A stretch of DNA of 64,000 nt, taken from contig OZ245942.1 in the NCBI GenBank assembly GCA_965230065.1, positions 930,001 through 994,000 of the forward strand. The letters are read 5' to 3'. A program made the position numbers and the translations under genes. The notes under the pieces are model-generated. The model saw only the letters and a list, made by a program, of their open reading frames with translations, searched no databases and had not been told where the DNA came from. Below, piece after piece: positions 8,024 through 17,027 of this stretch (position 1 is the first letter of the stretch; the number at the start of each line of letters is the position of its first letter). Origin of the DNA: G965230065 sp965230065. Lineage in GTDB: Bacteria > Bacteroidota > Bacteroidia > Cytophagales > Cyclobacteriaceae.

Positions 8024-9427
8024 CTATACCAAAGGAAATATGTATGACAATAACAAGGCTTGCAACAAACCCACGACAGACATGAGTGCCAACACTACCG
8101 TCCAGCTTCTCAGCGTTTGTTTTTCGGTGAAGCCACTCAGTTTACCCACTACCCAGAAACCACTGTCGTTCATCCATGAAACTGTAAGTGAACCGAAGCC
8201 GATGGCCGCCAAAATATACACCGGATGATAAGGCAGGCCACCCGTAGCACTGATTAAAGACATCATAATACCGGAAGTAGTAATCATGGCGACGGTGCTG
8301 GAGCCTTGTGCTACTTTCAAAGTGGCAGCAATTATCCAGGCCAGCAAAATCAAATTGATTTCGTACCCTTTGCTTGCCAGCTGCTGTATGGTTTCCCCAA
8401 TGCCTGTATGCCTGATCATGGCGCCAAAAGCCCCGCCAGCCCCGGTAATGAGGATGATGAGCCCGGCAATTTCCAGCGGACGCTCCATAGACTTTTCCAG
8501 TTGCTTAATGCCCATATTCTTTTGCCTGGCCAATAACCACAATGCAATGACGGTTCCGGCCAGCATCGCCATATTTTTGTTACCAATAAACCCGATGAAG
8601 GTGAGTATTCCAGATTCTTCCCTTATGGCCGCTTCAGGGTAAAGCAGTTCAGTGGCAGATGCCAGGATGATTAAAAACAAGGGCACTACAATGGGCAACA
8701 TAGACAAAAAGAAAGAAGGCCCTTCCTTTATTTCTTCCCGTTCGGAGAGTTCTTCGGCCTGCAATTCAGGGGGCTGCACATCAAAGCGATTTTTTACTTT
8801 TTGGGCAAATACATAACCGGAAAGTGCGGGAACAATGCCCATTACCAGCCCCATCACGATGACCAGCCCCAGGTTGATTTCTAAAGTTTCTGCCATAATA
8901 AGTGGGCCGGGTGTCGGAGGCACCAATGAGTGCGTAATGGCGGCACCAGCCCCAACGGCCAGTACATACAACATATAATTTCCTTTCATCCGCCTTCCCA
9001 TTGAGTGCGCTATCGGGATGAGGAGGAAAAACACGGTATCGAAAAACACAGGAATAGAAAGCACAAAACCAGAAAAAAGCAGTGCCAGGGGTGCATAGCG
9101 TTCTCCAAACATTTTGATAAACTTGGTAACAATTCTCTCGGCAGCCCCACTTTCCGTTAAGGCCACTCCCAAAATAGAGGCCAGGGCAATCACCCAGGCA
9201 ATCTGCCCGGCTACCTTCCCAAACTCTACCATGGATAGCTCTACAGCCTGAATAAAATGATTAGTAATTGTGCTCTCAGGCAATTGGTTACTCAATAGGC
9301 CCACCGTGATGGCAGAAATGATGAGGGCAATAAAGGCATGAATACGCAAAACGGTAATCAGTACGATGACCAGCACAATACTGATAAGTAAAACAATGAG
9401 TGGCCAGTAGATTGTTGTAATTTCCAT
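8024..9427 (-). CDS. Gluconate:H+ symporter family permease (GntP)
   Basis: This 467-residue inner-membrane permease has about twelve hydrophobic helices. It aligns with the GntP/GntT family by motifs such as GVALTESGAAERIV, VPPTPGPLIMAETL and GSLTVSWMNDSGFWVVGKLSG. The family imports gluconate or related sugar acids with protons. It follows an SDR dehydrogenase gene by 69 bp on the same strand, which suggests uptake and oxidation or reduction of one aldonate-like substrate. The exact substrate cannot be read from the sequence. Confidence 0.9.
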   Translation of the reverse strand: MEITTIYWPLIVLLISIVLVIVLITVLRIHAFIALIISAITVGLLSNQLPESTITNHFIQAVELSMVEFGKVAGQIAWVIALASILGVALTESGAAERIVTKFIKMFGERYAPLALLFSGFVLSIPVFFDTVFFLLIPIAHSMGRRMKGNYMLYVLAVGAGAAITHSLVPPTPGPLIMAETLEINLGLVIVMGLVMGIVPALSGYVFAQKVKNRFDVQPPELQAEELSEREEIKEGPSFFLSMLPIVVPLFLIILASATELLYPEAAIREESGILTFIGFIGNKNMAMLAGTVIALWLLARQKNMGIKQLEKSMERPLEIAGLIILITGAGGAFGAMIRHTGIGETIQQLASKGYEINLILLAWIIAATLKVAQGSSTVAMITTSGIMMSLISATGGLPYHPVYILAAIGFGSLTVSWMNDSGFWVVGKLSGFTEKQTLRSWTVVLALMSVVGLLQALLLSYIFPLV

Positions 9428-9496
9428 ATTTAATTGATTGAGTAGTTTGGTTGTGTTAGATAGGTTGCATTAGGTTAGTAGCTCAAAAAGCTTCAT

Positions 9497-10243
9497 TTAA
9501 TAAACAGCCCTTCCTCCTGTGAGGTCATAAGTGAAACCTGTACTGAAACTATTTTCTTCAGAAACAATGAAAGCGGCCATGGCCGCAAATTCATCCAGCG
9601 TACCACACCTTTTCATCGGAATTTTATCAGTCATATATTTTACCTGTGCATCGGGCATGTTTTCCACCATTTCGGTACGGATTACAGCCGGAGCCAGTGC
9701 ATTCACGGTTATGCCCTTTTCAGCATATTCTTTACCCTGCACTTTGGTCATGCCAATTACGGCAGCTTTGGATGCAGAATATGACAGCATGCCCGCGTTC
9801 CCATCTTTTCCTGCAATAGAAGCAATGTGCAGTACCCTTCCATATTTTTGTTGTATCATATAAGGAATGACCGCCTGAAAGGTAGTGAGGCAACCCTTCA
9901 CATTCACGGCAAGTACCCGCTCAAAGTCTGTAAGGTCTACTTCATGGCTTTTGACGTTGGTTGTACCCACAATACCAGCGCAATTTACCAGTATATCCAG
10001 GGCAGGCACTTTTTCTGCAAAATCATCAGTTACTTTTTTTACAGATTCAGCGTGTGTAACATCTACCTCATAAACATATACATTGCCTTCAAGGGTCGCC
10101 ACTGCTTTATCCAAAGCCTCCTGATACCTATCCAACAAAGCTACGGTTACTCCCTGAGCCAGTAATCTTTTGGCCAGTGCAAAGCCCAGCCCGCCGGCAC
10201 CACCCGTGATGATGGCCGATTTACCTTTCCAAATATCTTTCAT
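9497..10243 (-). CDS. SDR-family NAD(P)-dependent dehydrogenase
   Basis: This 248-residue classical short-chain dehydrogenase/reductase has the cofactor motif TGGAGGLG (residues 13-20), the NCAG strand motif (87-90) and a complete catalytic set: Ser142, Tyr155 and Lys159 in YSASK. It resembles FabG-like and sugar-acid dehydrogenases. Its place directly upstream of a GntP permease favours a sugar-acid (hexonate or deoxy-ketogluconate) substrate over fatty-acid synthesis. Asp38 after the second strand suggests a preference for NAD+ over NADP+. Confidence 0.9.
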   Translation of the reverse strand: MKDIWKGKSAIITGGAGGLGFALAKRLLAQGVTVALLDRYQEALDKAVATLEGNVYVYEVDVTHAESVKKVTDDFAEKVPALDILVNCAGIVGTTNVKSHEVDLTDFERVLAVNVKGCLTTFQAVIPYMIQQKYGRVLHIASIAGKDGNAGMLSYSASKAAVIGMTKVQGKEYAEKGITVNALAPAVIRTEMVENMPDAQVKYMTDKIPMKRCGTLDEFAAMAAFIVSEENSFSTGFTYDLTGGRAVY

Positions 10244-10350
10244 GTATTATAATATTGATTTGCCGGACGCAAAATAAGGGTTTCGTTGATTTTCTCTATG
10301 ATAATTCTAACAAAAGGGTAATAGAAGCACGGAAACATCCGAATATTGGG

Positions 10351-10491
10351 TCAGGATTCTTTTAAAAAGACTATCGCAATTAAGATAAACCCTATACCAG
10401 TGATGGCTGGTGGTAACCCCATGATTTTATAAGACAAATAAAACATAACCAGGGCCAGGAGGATGAGCAAATAGGCAGCAATTTTCTTCAT
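10351..10491 (-). CDS. 46-residue two-helix membrane protein
   Basis: This short reading frame starts with ATG, MKKIAAYLLILLALVMF, and ends in IVFLKES. Two hydrophobic helices (about residues 5-20 and 26-42) are joined by a short loop containing KIMGLPP. The pattern of basic start, two helices and charged end is that of a real small inner-membrane protein rather than chance. It lies between the SDR gene and cydA, on the strand opposite cydAB. Its function is unknown. Confidence 0.6.
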   Translation of the reverse strand: MKKIAAYLLILLALVMFYLSYKIMGLPPAITGIGFILIAIVFLKES

Positions 10492-10554
10492 TGGTTTTGT
10501 GGGGTTTTCACATTAATTCGGATACAACGCTAAGTATATGGGTTTTTCCTTTTA

Positions 10555-10582
10555 TTGTAAAGAAATACCTCCAATAAATTTG
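10555..10582 (+). promoter_or_regulatory. Candidate promoter of cydAB
   Basis: TAAATTTG (10575-10582) matches the Bacteroidota -7 consensus TAnnTTTG. TTG at 10555-10557 lies 17 bases upstream, shorter than the usual 19-21, so this is tentative. It would leave a leader of about 90 bases. Confidence 0.3.
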
Positions 10583-10677
10583 TGGATAGGAGCTGTTAAA
10601 TTATATCAATATTCCTGAATCAAAATACGCCAAAAAGGAGTTAGTGTATTTGAAAAACCTTCAACCACACCTGGCCC

Positions 10678-12066
10678 ATGGATGTAGAAATATTAGCCCG
10701 GATACAGTTTGCCCTCACCATTTCTTTTCATTATATCTATCCGCCCCTGAGCATTGGTTTAGGTCTGGTTATGGTCTTTATGGAAGGGCTGTATTTGAAA
10801 ACCAAAGACCCGGATTATGAAAAAATGGCGCATTTCTGGACGAAGATTTTTGCCCTCACCTTCGGCATTGGGGTAGCTACCGGCATTGTGATGGAGTTTG
10901 AGTTTGGTACCAACTGGGCCACCTACTCCCGGTATGTAGGCGATGTGTTTGGCAGTGCCCTGGCTGCGGAAGGCATTTTTGCTTTTGCCCTGGAAAGTGG
11001 CTTTTTGGGCGTGCTGCTGTTTGGATGGAACCGGGTAAGCCCAAAAGTGCATTTCATTGCAACCATTGGGGTTTGGCTGGGTTCCATGTTCTCAGCTATC
11101 TGGATTGTGGTAGCCAACTCCTGGCAACAAACGCCTGCAGGTTATCACATCGTGGGCGAAGGCATAAACGCCCGGGCTGAAATCACCGACTTCTGGGCGA
11201 TGGTATTCAATCCTTCCAGCGTAGAACGCCTGCTGCATGTTTGGCTGGGGGCTTTCCTGGCTGGTGCATTTTTAGTTCTCAGTGTACATGCATTTTATTT
11301 ACTCAAAGGCAGGTATGTAGACCTCTCTAAAAAAGCATTCCGCATCGCACTGGTCATTGCTACGGTTTCCGCATTAGCGCAGTTGGCCGTGGGGCACATG
11401 TCGGCCGATGGTGTGGCCAAAAACCAACCTGCCAAGCTGGCTGCCCTTGAGGGGCATTTTGATAGCCTGGCCGTTGCCGATATGTACATTTTCGGATGGG
11501 TAGACAAAGAAACACAGGAAGTAACCGGACTGAAAATTCCCCAAGGGTTAAGCTTCCTGGTACATGGAGATTTTGATGAACCCATCAAAGGCTTAAATTT
11601 TTTCCCTGAAGATGAACGCCCTACTGCATTGAATGCTATCTTTCAGTTTTACCACATCATGGTCGCCATCGGTATGATGCTGATTGCCCTTACCCTGGTA
11701 GGAAGCTTTTATTGGTTTCGTAACAAATTGTTTGAAACCCGCTGGCTGTTAATCGTTTTTGTAGTCGCGGTCATTTTACCCCAAATTGCCAACCAGGTGG
11801 GTTGGTTTGCGGCCGAAATGGGCAGGCAGCCCTGGGTGGTTTACGGTTTGCTCAGAACATCCGACGCTTTATCAAAAGTAGTAACAGCCGAGCAGGTGTT
11901 ATTTTCCATCATTCTCTTTTCTATCGTTTATACCCTGCTGTTTTTCCTTTTCATTTACTTACTCAACAAAAAAATCCAACATGGCCCATACGATGAGGAA
12001 TTAGAAGATATGCGGCCCCGGCAGCACGAAATGGCAGAAGTATTTTCCGAAAGAAAAAATCATTAA
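10678..12066 (+). CDS. cydA: Cytochrome bd quinol oxidase subunit I
   Basis: This 462-residue subunit carries the quinol site and the hemes of the bd-type terminal oxidase, which reduces oxygen to water with high affinity. His18 (SFHYIYPP) is the expected N-terminal heme ligand, MEFEFGTNW the conserved heme region, and KNQPAKLAALEGHF with GRQPW (from residue 382) the quinol-site motifs. The length fits the short-Q-loop subtype rather than the roughly 520-residue enterobacterial form. cydB follows 89 bp downstream across a structured spacer. Confidence 0.95.
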   Translation: MDVEILARIQFALTISFHYIYPPLSIGLGLVMVFMEGLYLKTKDPDYEKMAHFWTKIFALTFGIGVATGIVMEFEFGTNWATYSRYVGDVFGSALAAEGIFAFALESGFLGVLLFGWNRVSPKVHFIATIGVWLGSMFSAIWIVVANSWQQTPAGYHIVGEGINARAEITDFWAMVFNPSSVERLLHVWLGAFLAGAFLVLSVHAFYLLKGRYVDLSKKAFRIALVIATVSALAQLAVGHMSADGVAKNQPAKLAALEGHFDSLAVADMYIFGWVDKETQEVTGLKIPQGLSFLVHGDFDEPIKGLNFFPEDERPTALNAIFQFYHIMVAIGMMLIALTLVGSFYWFRNKLFETRWLLIVFVVAVILPQIANQVGWFAAEMGRQPWVVYGLLRTSDALSKVVTAEQVLFSIILFSIVYTLLFFLFIYLLNKKIQHGPYDEELEDMRPRQHEMAEVFSERKNH

Positions 12067-12074
12067 ACAATATT

Positions 12075-12139
12075 CTGATTTTTTTCAGTAGAGCGGCTCG
12101 GTGACCGGGCTGTCGTTACAGCCGCTTTACAAAAATCAG
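12075..12139 (+). other. Nested RNA hairpin between cydA and cydB
   Basis: The outer stem CTGATTTTT/AAAAATCAG (12075-12083 with 12131-12139) encloses the perfect inner stem AGCGGCT/AGCCGCT (12092-12098 with 12120-12126). This in turn encloses a CGGT-G-ACCG mini-hairpin (12099-12107). The element fills most of the 89-bp spacer and has no terminal U-run, so an mRNA-processing or translation-tuning structure is more likely than a terminator. Confidence 0.6.
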
Positions 12140-12155
12140 ATAAATTTTAATAACT

Positions 12156-13196
12156 ATGGATACAGGCGTTTTTTTAGGCATTGATTACCCCACCTGGTGG
12201 TTTTTGGTAGTGGGCGGTGTATTCTCGGGCTATGCCATTCTGGATGGTTTTGACCTGGGTGCCGGAGCCTGGCATTTATTTTTAAAGAAAGAAGAAAGCC
12301 GCCGCATTGCCCTGAATGCCGTTGGCCCGGTGTGGGATGGAAACGAAGTGTGGCTGGTTATTGGTGGGGGCGCTTTGTTCGCCGGGTTTCCGGAAGTGTA
12401 CGCCACCGTGTTTTCTGCCATGTACATTCCTTTTATGTTGTTTCTCACGTTTTTGATTTTCAGGGCCATTTCCATTGAGTTCCGCAGCAAAGAACCCATG
12501 CGGTGGTGGCGACAAACCTGGGACGTCAGCTACAGCACTGCCAGTATCATGCTGGCATTCTTACTGGGTGTGGTGCTGGGCAATATTTTGCAGGGCATGC
12601 CTTTGGATACCGACCATGAATTTGCCGGAAACTGGGTGGAATTTATCAATCCGTACGCCATCATGGTGGGGCTTACTACCCTGGCCCTGTTTATGACGCA
12701 TGGGGCCATTTACCTGATTATGAAAACAGAAGGCAGGTTGTATGCAAAAATGTCGATACTAGCCAAAAGAGGGCTTATTTTTTTCGTGGTTATCTTTACC
12801 ATCACCACCATTTATACCCTGCTGTATATTCCCCACCTTTCCGACCGCTTTGGGAGTGAAGAAGCTTTTTTTGTCGTTCCCCTGCTGGCCATGCTGAGCA
12901 TTGCCAATATTCCCCGTTTGCTCAACAAGAAACAATATGGAAATGCTTTTATCTTTTCGTCCATCACTGTGAGTTTGCTGCTCATCATGGTAGCCATCGA
13001 ACTGTTTCCGGTGATGGTACTTGCCACCAACGATACTGCCAACAGCCTTACGATTTACAACGCCAGCTCTTCCACAAAAGCTCTGGAAATTATGCTCATT
13101 ATCGCAGCCATTGGGGCGCCTTTGGTAGCAGCTTACACTGCCTTCGTTTTCTGGACTTTCCGGGGGAAAGTGAAAATTGATGAGCGGAGTTATTAG
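12156..13196 (+). CDS. cydB: Cytochrome bd quinol oxidase subunit II
   Basis: This 346-residue polytopic partner of CydA begins with the typical segment DYPTWWFLVVGGVFSGYAILDGFDLGAG and keeps the conserved VGPVWDGNEVWLV motif. It packs against CydA in the inner membrane and completes the oxidase. No cydX-like small subunit or cydDC exporter gene follows within the window; the next gene is an unrelated exported protein 90 bp away. Confidence 0.95.
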   Translation: MDTGVFLGIDYPTWWFLVVGGVFSGYAILDGFDLGAGAWHLFLKKEESRRIALNAVGPVWDGNEVWLVIGGGALFAGFPEVYATVFSAMYIPFMLFLTFLIFRAISIEFRSKEPMRWWRQTWDVSYSTASIMLAFLLGVVLGNILQGMPLDTDHEFAGNWVEFINPYAIMVGLTTLALFMTHGAIYLIMKTEGRLYAKMSILAKRGLIFFVVIFTITTIYTLLYIPHLSDRFGSEEAFFVVPLLAMLSIANIPRLLNKKQYGNAFIFSSITVSLLLIMVAIELFPVMVLATNDTANSLTIYNASSSTKALEIMLIIAAIGAPLVAAYTAFVFWTFRGKVKIDERSY

Positions 13197-13286
13197 CCTA
13201 ACCGGAGTTGTACGGAAGGTATTATTTGCGAGAATTACATTTTTATGCTAAAATAGAGGCTTTATCTCTCTTAACTTTTCATTTTT

Positions 13287-15107
13287 ATGTCCTTTATTTA
13301 CTTTAAGCCTGCCGTATCTAAAACAGCTTTTTATAACTTCTTTTTACTCTTTTCCGCCCTCTTCTGGGCTTGTACGCCTTCTGAAAAGCAACAACTCATA
13401 CAAAATGCCCAGCAATACCGGCTTTCAGAAACTGAGCAACAGCAAATTATCAATGAACTTGAGGAGCTGGAAGAGAACTTTAACCCGGAGAATAATTTTT
13501 TGAAAGTATACCGGGACGCATCGGCCAACCGCTATCATTCTACCATGGTAGGCATGGAAGTACACCCTGTGCGGAAAACCATCCGGTACTCGGTAGATTT
13601 ACTGGCTTCTGGTGAACCTGCGTACCGGGAAAGGGCTTTTTCAGTGATAGAGGCTATCATCAGTGTGCAAGACCAGGATACTTCGCACAATACGTATGGC
13701 ATCTGGCCTTATCACTACGAAGAGCCGCTGGAGGCCATGAACAAGCCCGACTGGAACTGGGCCGACTTTGTAAGCGTGGAATTGCTGGAAGCCTATATGA
13801 AATACTATGACATTCTTCCGGATGATTTGAAAGAAAAAATGCAAGCCTCCATCATCCACGCCAGCCGTTCTATCCAAAAAAGGGATGTAAAGCCCGGCTA
13901 TACCAACATTGCCATCATGGGCACGCTGGTCACCCACCTCACCGCCCATTTGTTCGATATTCCCGACCTGAAAACCTATGCCGATATGCGGATGAAAAGG
14001 TTTTATGATTATACCCAAAAACTGGGTGGTTTTGCCGAGTACAACAGCCCCACCTACACCCGCGTTGCCCTGGATGAGCTGCAAAGAATGAGACAGTACA
14101 TTCTGAACCCTTCTACTTTGGAAATGGTTAATTATTGCTATAGGGTAGGCTGGGAAGTACTGGCTTCCCACTTTCATCCTGCAACGGCACAACTGGCAGG
14201 GCCTCACAGCCGCTCTTATGCTACCCTGCTGCGGGATAGGTTTTATGGCCTTTTGTATGTGGCTTCCGATAAAGCGCTTGCCTTTAACAATGCCGAAATT
14301 CCTGAAGTTTATTATACCTTAGAGCATGCCATTCCGGAAGATTTACTGCCCTATTTCAAAGATATTAGCACAGAAAGGGTAGAAATCGACACTTTCAGTT
14401 TTGACAAAAACCCAGTGGCGGGCTATACGTACCTTACGCCGGAATATTGTGTGGGCACGGCCAACCGGAGCACTACCTGGCAACAACGGCGGCCCTACCT
14501 GGCCTACTGGGGTACTGTTGAAAATCCCCGTTACCTGCGGGTTCGTTTGTTGCATGATTTTGAAGACTTTGGCATTGGCAATATCTTTTCTGCACAGGAA
14601 AAAAATGAGGTGCTCACCACCATGAACTTTGCCACCAACGGGGGCGATTACCACATCAGTATCGACCGATTGGAAGGTGGAAAGTTTGAAGCAGAAGATG
14701 TAAGGCTCCGGTTTGAGATGGCCGATGCAAGCCTGGCTGAAAAAATCTCTGTAAAAAACGATGGTTTTACGGTGATGGATGAATCCATTACGTTGGATGT
14801 AAATATGCTACATTCCGTGTTTGGCGAGCATCAAATAACAGTAGAAAAAGGCAGTGATGAGGAAGCCTGCTGGGTAGATTATATCATCTATGCAGGAGAA
14901 AACCAGGATTTTGACCTAACTAAAATTGAAAAAGCCTGCTTTGCCTGGCATACCCAAATCACTGCTACTGAAACTTCTGTTAATCAAGGAGAAGTACAAG
15001 TTCAGGAAGAAAGTGGGCGCATTTCTGTACAAAAGGGCGGGTTACAACTTTCAGTACCTGTTACACCAGCCCTTGAGGAGGAACTGCAAAACGGGGTGGT
15101 TTATTAA
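13287..15107 (+). CDS. Exported alpha/alpha-toroid-like protein, possible glycan-active enzyme
   Basis: The protein is 606 residues. A basic start and hydrophobic helix end at a weak lipobox (LFWAC, about Cys29), so it is probably an exported lipoprotein. The middle (about 90-400) reads like a helical toroid and includes GGFAEYNSPTYTRVALDEL, reminiscent of heparinase II/III-like lyases and related toroid glycosidases; the C-terminal third looks beta-rich. The exact family is not recognised and lyase activity is inferred. It is the only plus-strand gene at the edge of locus A and converges on the broken GH5 gene, with which it may share a substrate. Confidence 0.6.
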   Translation: MSFIYFKPAVSKTAFYNFFLLFSALFWACTPSEKQQLIQNAQQYRLSETEQQQIINELEELEENFNPENNFLKVYRDASANRYHSTMVGMEVHPVRKTIRYSVDLLASGEPAYRERAFSVIEAIISVQDQDTSHNTYGIWPYHYEEPLEAMNKPDWNWADFVSVELLEAYMKYYDILPDDLKEKMQASIIHASRSIQKRDVKPGYTNIAIMGTLVTHLTAHLFDIPDLKTYADMRMKRFYDYTQKLGGFAEYNSPTYTRVALDELQRMRQYILNPSTLEMVNYCYRVGWEVLASHFHPATAQLAGPHSRSYATLLRDRFYGLLYVASDKALAFNNAEIPEVYYTLEHAIPEDLLPYFKDISTERVEIDTFSFDKNPVAGYTYLTPEYCVGTANRSTTWQQRRPYLAYWGTVENPRYLRVRLLHDFEDFGIGNIFSAQEKNEVLTTMNFATNGGDYHISIDRLEGGKFEAEDVRLRFEMADASLAEKISVKNDGFTVMDESITLDVNMLHSVFGEHQITVEKGSDEEACWVDYIIYAGENQDFDLTKIEKACFAWHTQITATETSVNQGEVQVQEESGRISVQKGGLQLSVPVTPALEEELQNGVVY

Positions 15108-15154
15108 CCGCTTTGCATGATTCTATGTATTTGTAAACACTAAACCGCAGTGCT

Positions 15155-15815
15155 TTATGGATTACGGTTAAAATACTTCCTGAGCATTTGCAAGCGGGGC
15201 GTACTTTCCTTTCTCGTATCATCTTGACGGTCGGTATTGGATTTTTCAGGGTTCCAAATGCTGGCTTCCCGATAGGCATGGTAGGCCCAGGCAATGCGAC
15301 TTTCTTCACAAATTTGTATGATGTCTTCCAGGTATTCATTGCCCATATCGCCTACCCATCGCGGGCAACTAAACTCTCCTACAAAAAGCGGAACATTGTG
15401 CTTTTCTTTAAACGCCACCGCAGGTTGAAATAGCGCTTCCATCTTTTCTTTGTTCCACAAAGTACCGTTGATGGTATCCTGATACTGCACCAGGGTTGCC
15501 GTGCTATCCCACACATTCTGGTATGAAAAAGCTATCGGTTCGTACACATGAGTTTCTACGGCCAGGTTTTCATTTTCTGGTAACTTGAGTTTTGACAAAC
15601 CCCGTATGTAGGAACCGCCTACCTCCGTTTTGATGCGGGGTGATGCCAAAATGATAGCACACTACAGGTTGTAATGGCAGATGGTGCCTATCATTTTTTG
15701 GTAAATGAAGTTTAGGTTGGCGAGTGTGCCTTCGGTAGCATCTTCGAAGGTTCGTTGAGCAGGTCATATTTGGCAATAAATATATTGGGTTTTTTAACTG
15801 TTAAGTTTTAAGATA
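15155..15815 (-). pseudogene. Broken GH5-like glycoside hydrolase
   Basis: The C-terminal 150 residues of a glycoside hydrolase family 5-type barrel are readable, with the nucleophile strand PLFVGEFSCPRW and the late motif WAYHAYREASIWNPE. Farther upstream on the minus strand the acid/base motif KYDLLNEP is still legible (about 15750-15775), but a frameshift just after it changes frame. An in-frame TAG then separates TICHYNL from AIILASPRIKTEVGG. The N-terminal half of the barrel is absent, and an in-frame stop lies before the LLNEP segment. The gene therefore cannot make a working enzyme. It sits downstream of the ConA-like lipoprotein gene of locus A. Confidence 0.8.
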
Positions 15816-15822
15816 AGTACAA

Positions 15823-16908
15823 TCATTTATCTCTAAAATCAGATACATATAACGAGACAACCTTTACATTTCCGAAAGTAACATCAGTATTATGTGCAAT
15901 CAGCAAGGCACTCCCAGAAGAAATATTGCCTGGTGGTTCTTTAGCTTGTAAATCCCAAACTTCCGGTTCGGGCTGTTCGTCTTCCCAAAATTTTACGCTA
16001 TAAAGGGTGCTGCCGTCGGGCTGAGACTCCACCCTGTGCTTCATGTGGTAGCGAGTACCCAGGGTGATGAATCTGAGTTTAGTCGTATCTTCCACATACA
16101 GGTTTTCCCCGTCAAAAATGCGCCATCGGCAGGAATCCAGATGGGTGGTAAGACGGAATTCGGCGGTGGCACCTACGGGATACCATTTGGTGTGGGGCTG
16201 ATTGTCGTCCAGGTCATGGCCGGGCCAGCGGGTGGCAATGGCGGCATGGCTTACGTTGAAAGTAGGTGGTCCTTTCTGAGGAGGTGTAAAGTCATGAAAG
16301 GTAACGGTGGTGGTCACTTCATAGTCTGTCCAGGTGTTGTCGCCGAAAGCCAGTACGCGGTCGTAGTACGGGTCCAGGGTACGTACGCCTCCTTCTTCCA
16401 GCTGCCAGTGGCCGTCTACAATTTGAGCTATATCCTGTATATTTTCTACCTGATTCCATTCAATCGTATAAGGCAAGTCCCAGGTGTTGCCGCTTGTGTA
16501 ATGAACTATTACTTCTTCTGTTGTTTTATTTCCTGAAGAATCGGTGGCAGCAATCAGCACGGTGTTTTTTCCGGTTTCCAAGCGGGCGGTATCAATGTCA
16601 ATGTTAAAATCACCAGGATTGGCCAGGCGGCGACCATCTTCTCCGGTAGTTAAGGCAGTGGGTTCCTCTTCATTGAGGATATAGGTGAGGGATTGCAAGC
16701 CTTCAACCGGACTCACACTCCCCAGAATATTCACCCACTGCTGGGGCATGCCTAATTGACCGAAGTGTTGTTCGGGCCCGTACCAGATGTCAATAAGTAA
16801 ACCATCCACTGAAGTTGATTGCTCGGTTGAGGGAGCGGTACACAATGTCAATGAAATCAATAAGGAAACTAGAATAAATGAGTGGACTAAAGTTAATATA
16901 AATTTCAT
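15823..16908 (-). CDS. Secreted Ig-like plus ConA-like (LamG/DUF1080-type) protein
   Basis: This 361-residue exported protein has a signal segment ending near a Cys (LTLCTAPS, Cys23), so it is probably a lipoprotein. Residues about 35-140 resemble a bacterial Ig-like domain (LETGKNTVLIAATDSSGN), and about 160-355 a concanavalin-like jelly roll (YDRVLAFGDNTWTDYEV to LLIAHNTDVTFGNVKV). Such jelly rolls occur in glycan-binding proteins and in the DUF1080 sugar hydrolases. The gene lies 119 bp after susD of locus A, so it is probably a surface or periplasmic partner of that transporter. Catalysis is not established. Confidence 0.65.
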   Translation of the reverse strand: MKFILTLVHSFILVSLLISLTLCTAPSTEQSTSVDGLLIDIWYGPEQHFGQLGMPQQWVNILGSVSPVEGLQSLTYILNEEEPTALTTGEDGRRLANPGDFNIDIDTARLETGKNTVLIAATDSSGNKTTEEVIVHYTSGNTWDLPYTIEWNQVENIQDIAQIVDGHWQLEEGGVRTLDPYYDRVLAFGDNTWTDYEVTTTVTFHDFTPPQKGPPTFNVSHAAIATRWPGHDLDDNQPHTKWYPVGATAEFRLTTHLDSCRWRIFDGENLYVEDTTKLRFITLGTRYHMKHRVESQPDGSTLYSVKFWEDEQPEPEVWDLQAKEPPGNISSGSALLIAHNTDVTFGNVKVVSLYVSDFRDK

Positions 16909-17027
16909 CTGGATGATAGATTTTAATAAATGGCAGATAAAAGAAGAGTCCCCGACTTTAGTATTGAGATCAGGAACTTTTCAGGTATTTCTAAAATAAT
17001 CATATCCGGAAGAAGAAATTATTTTTC

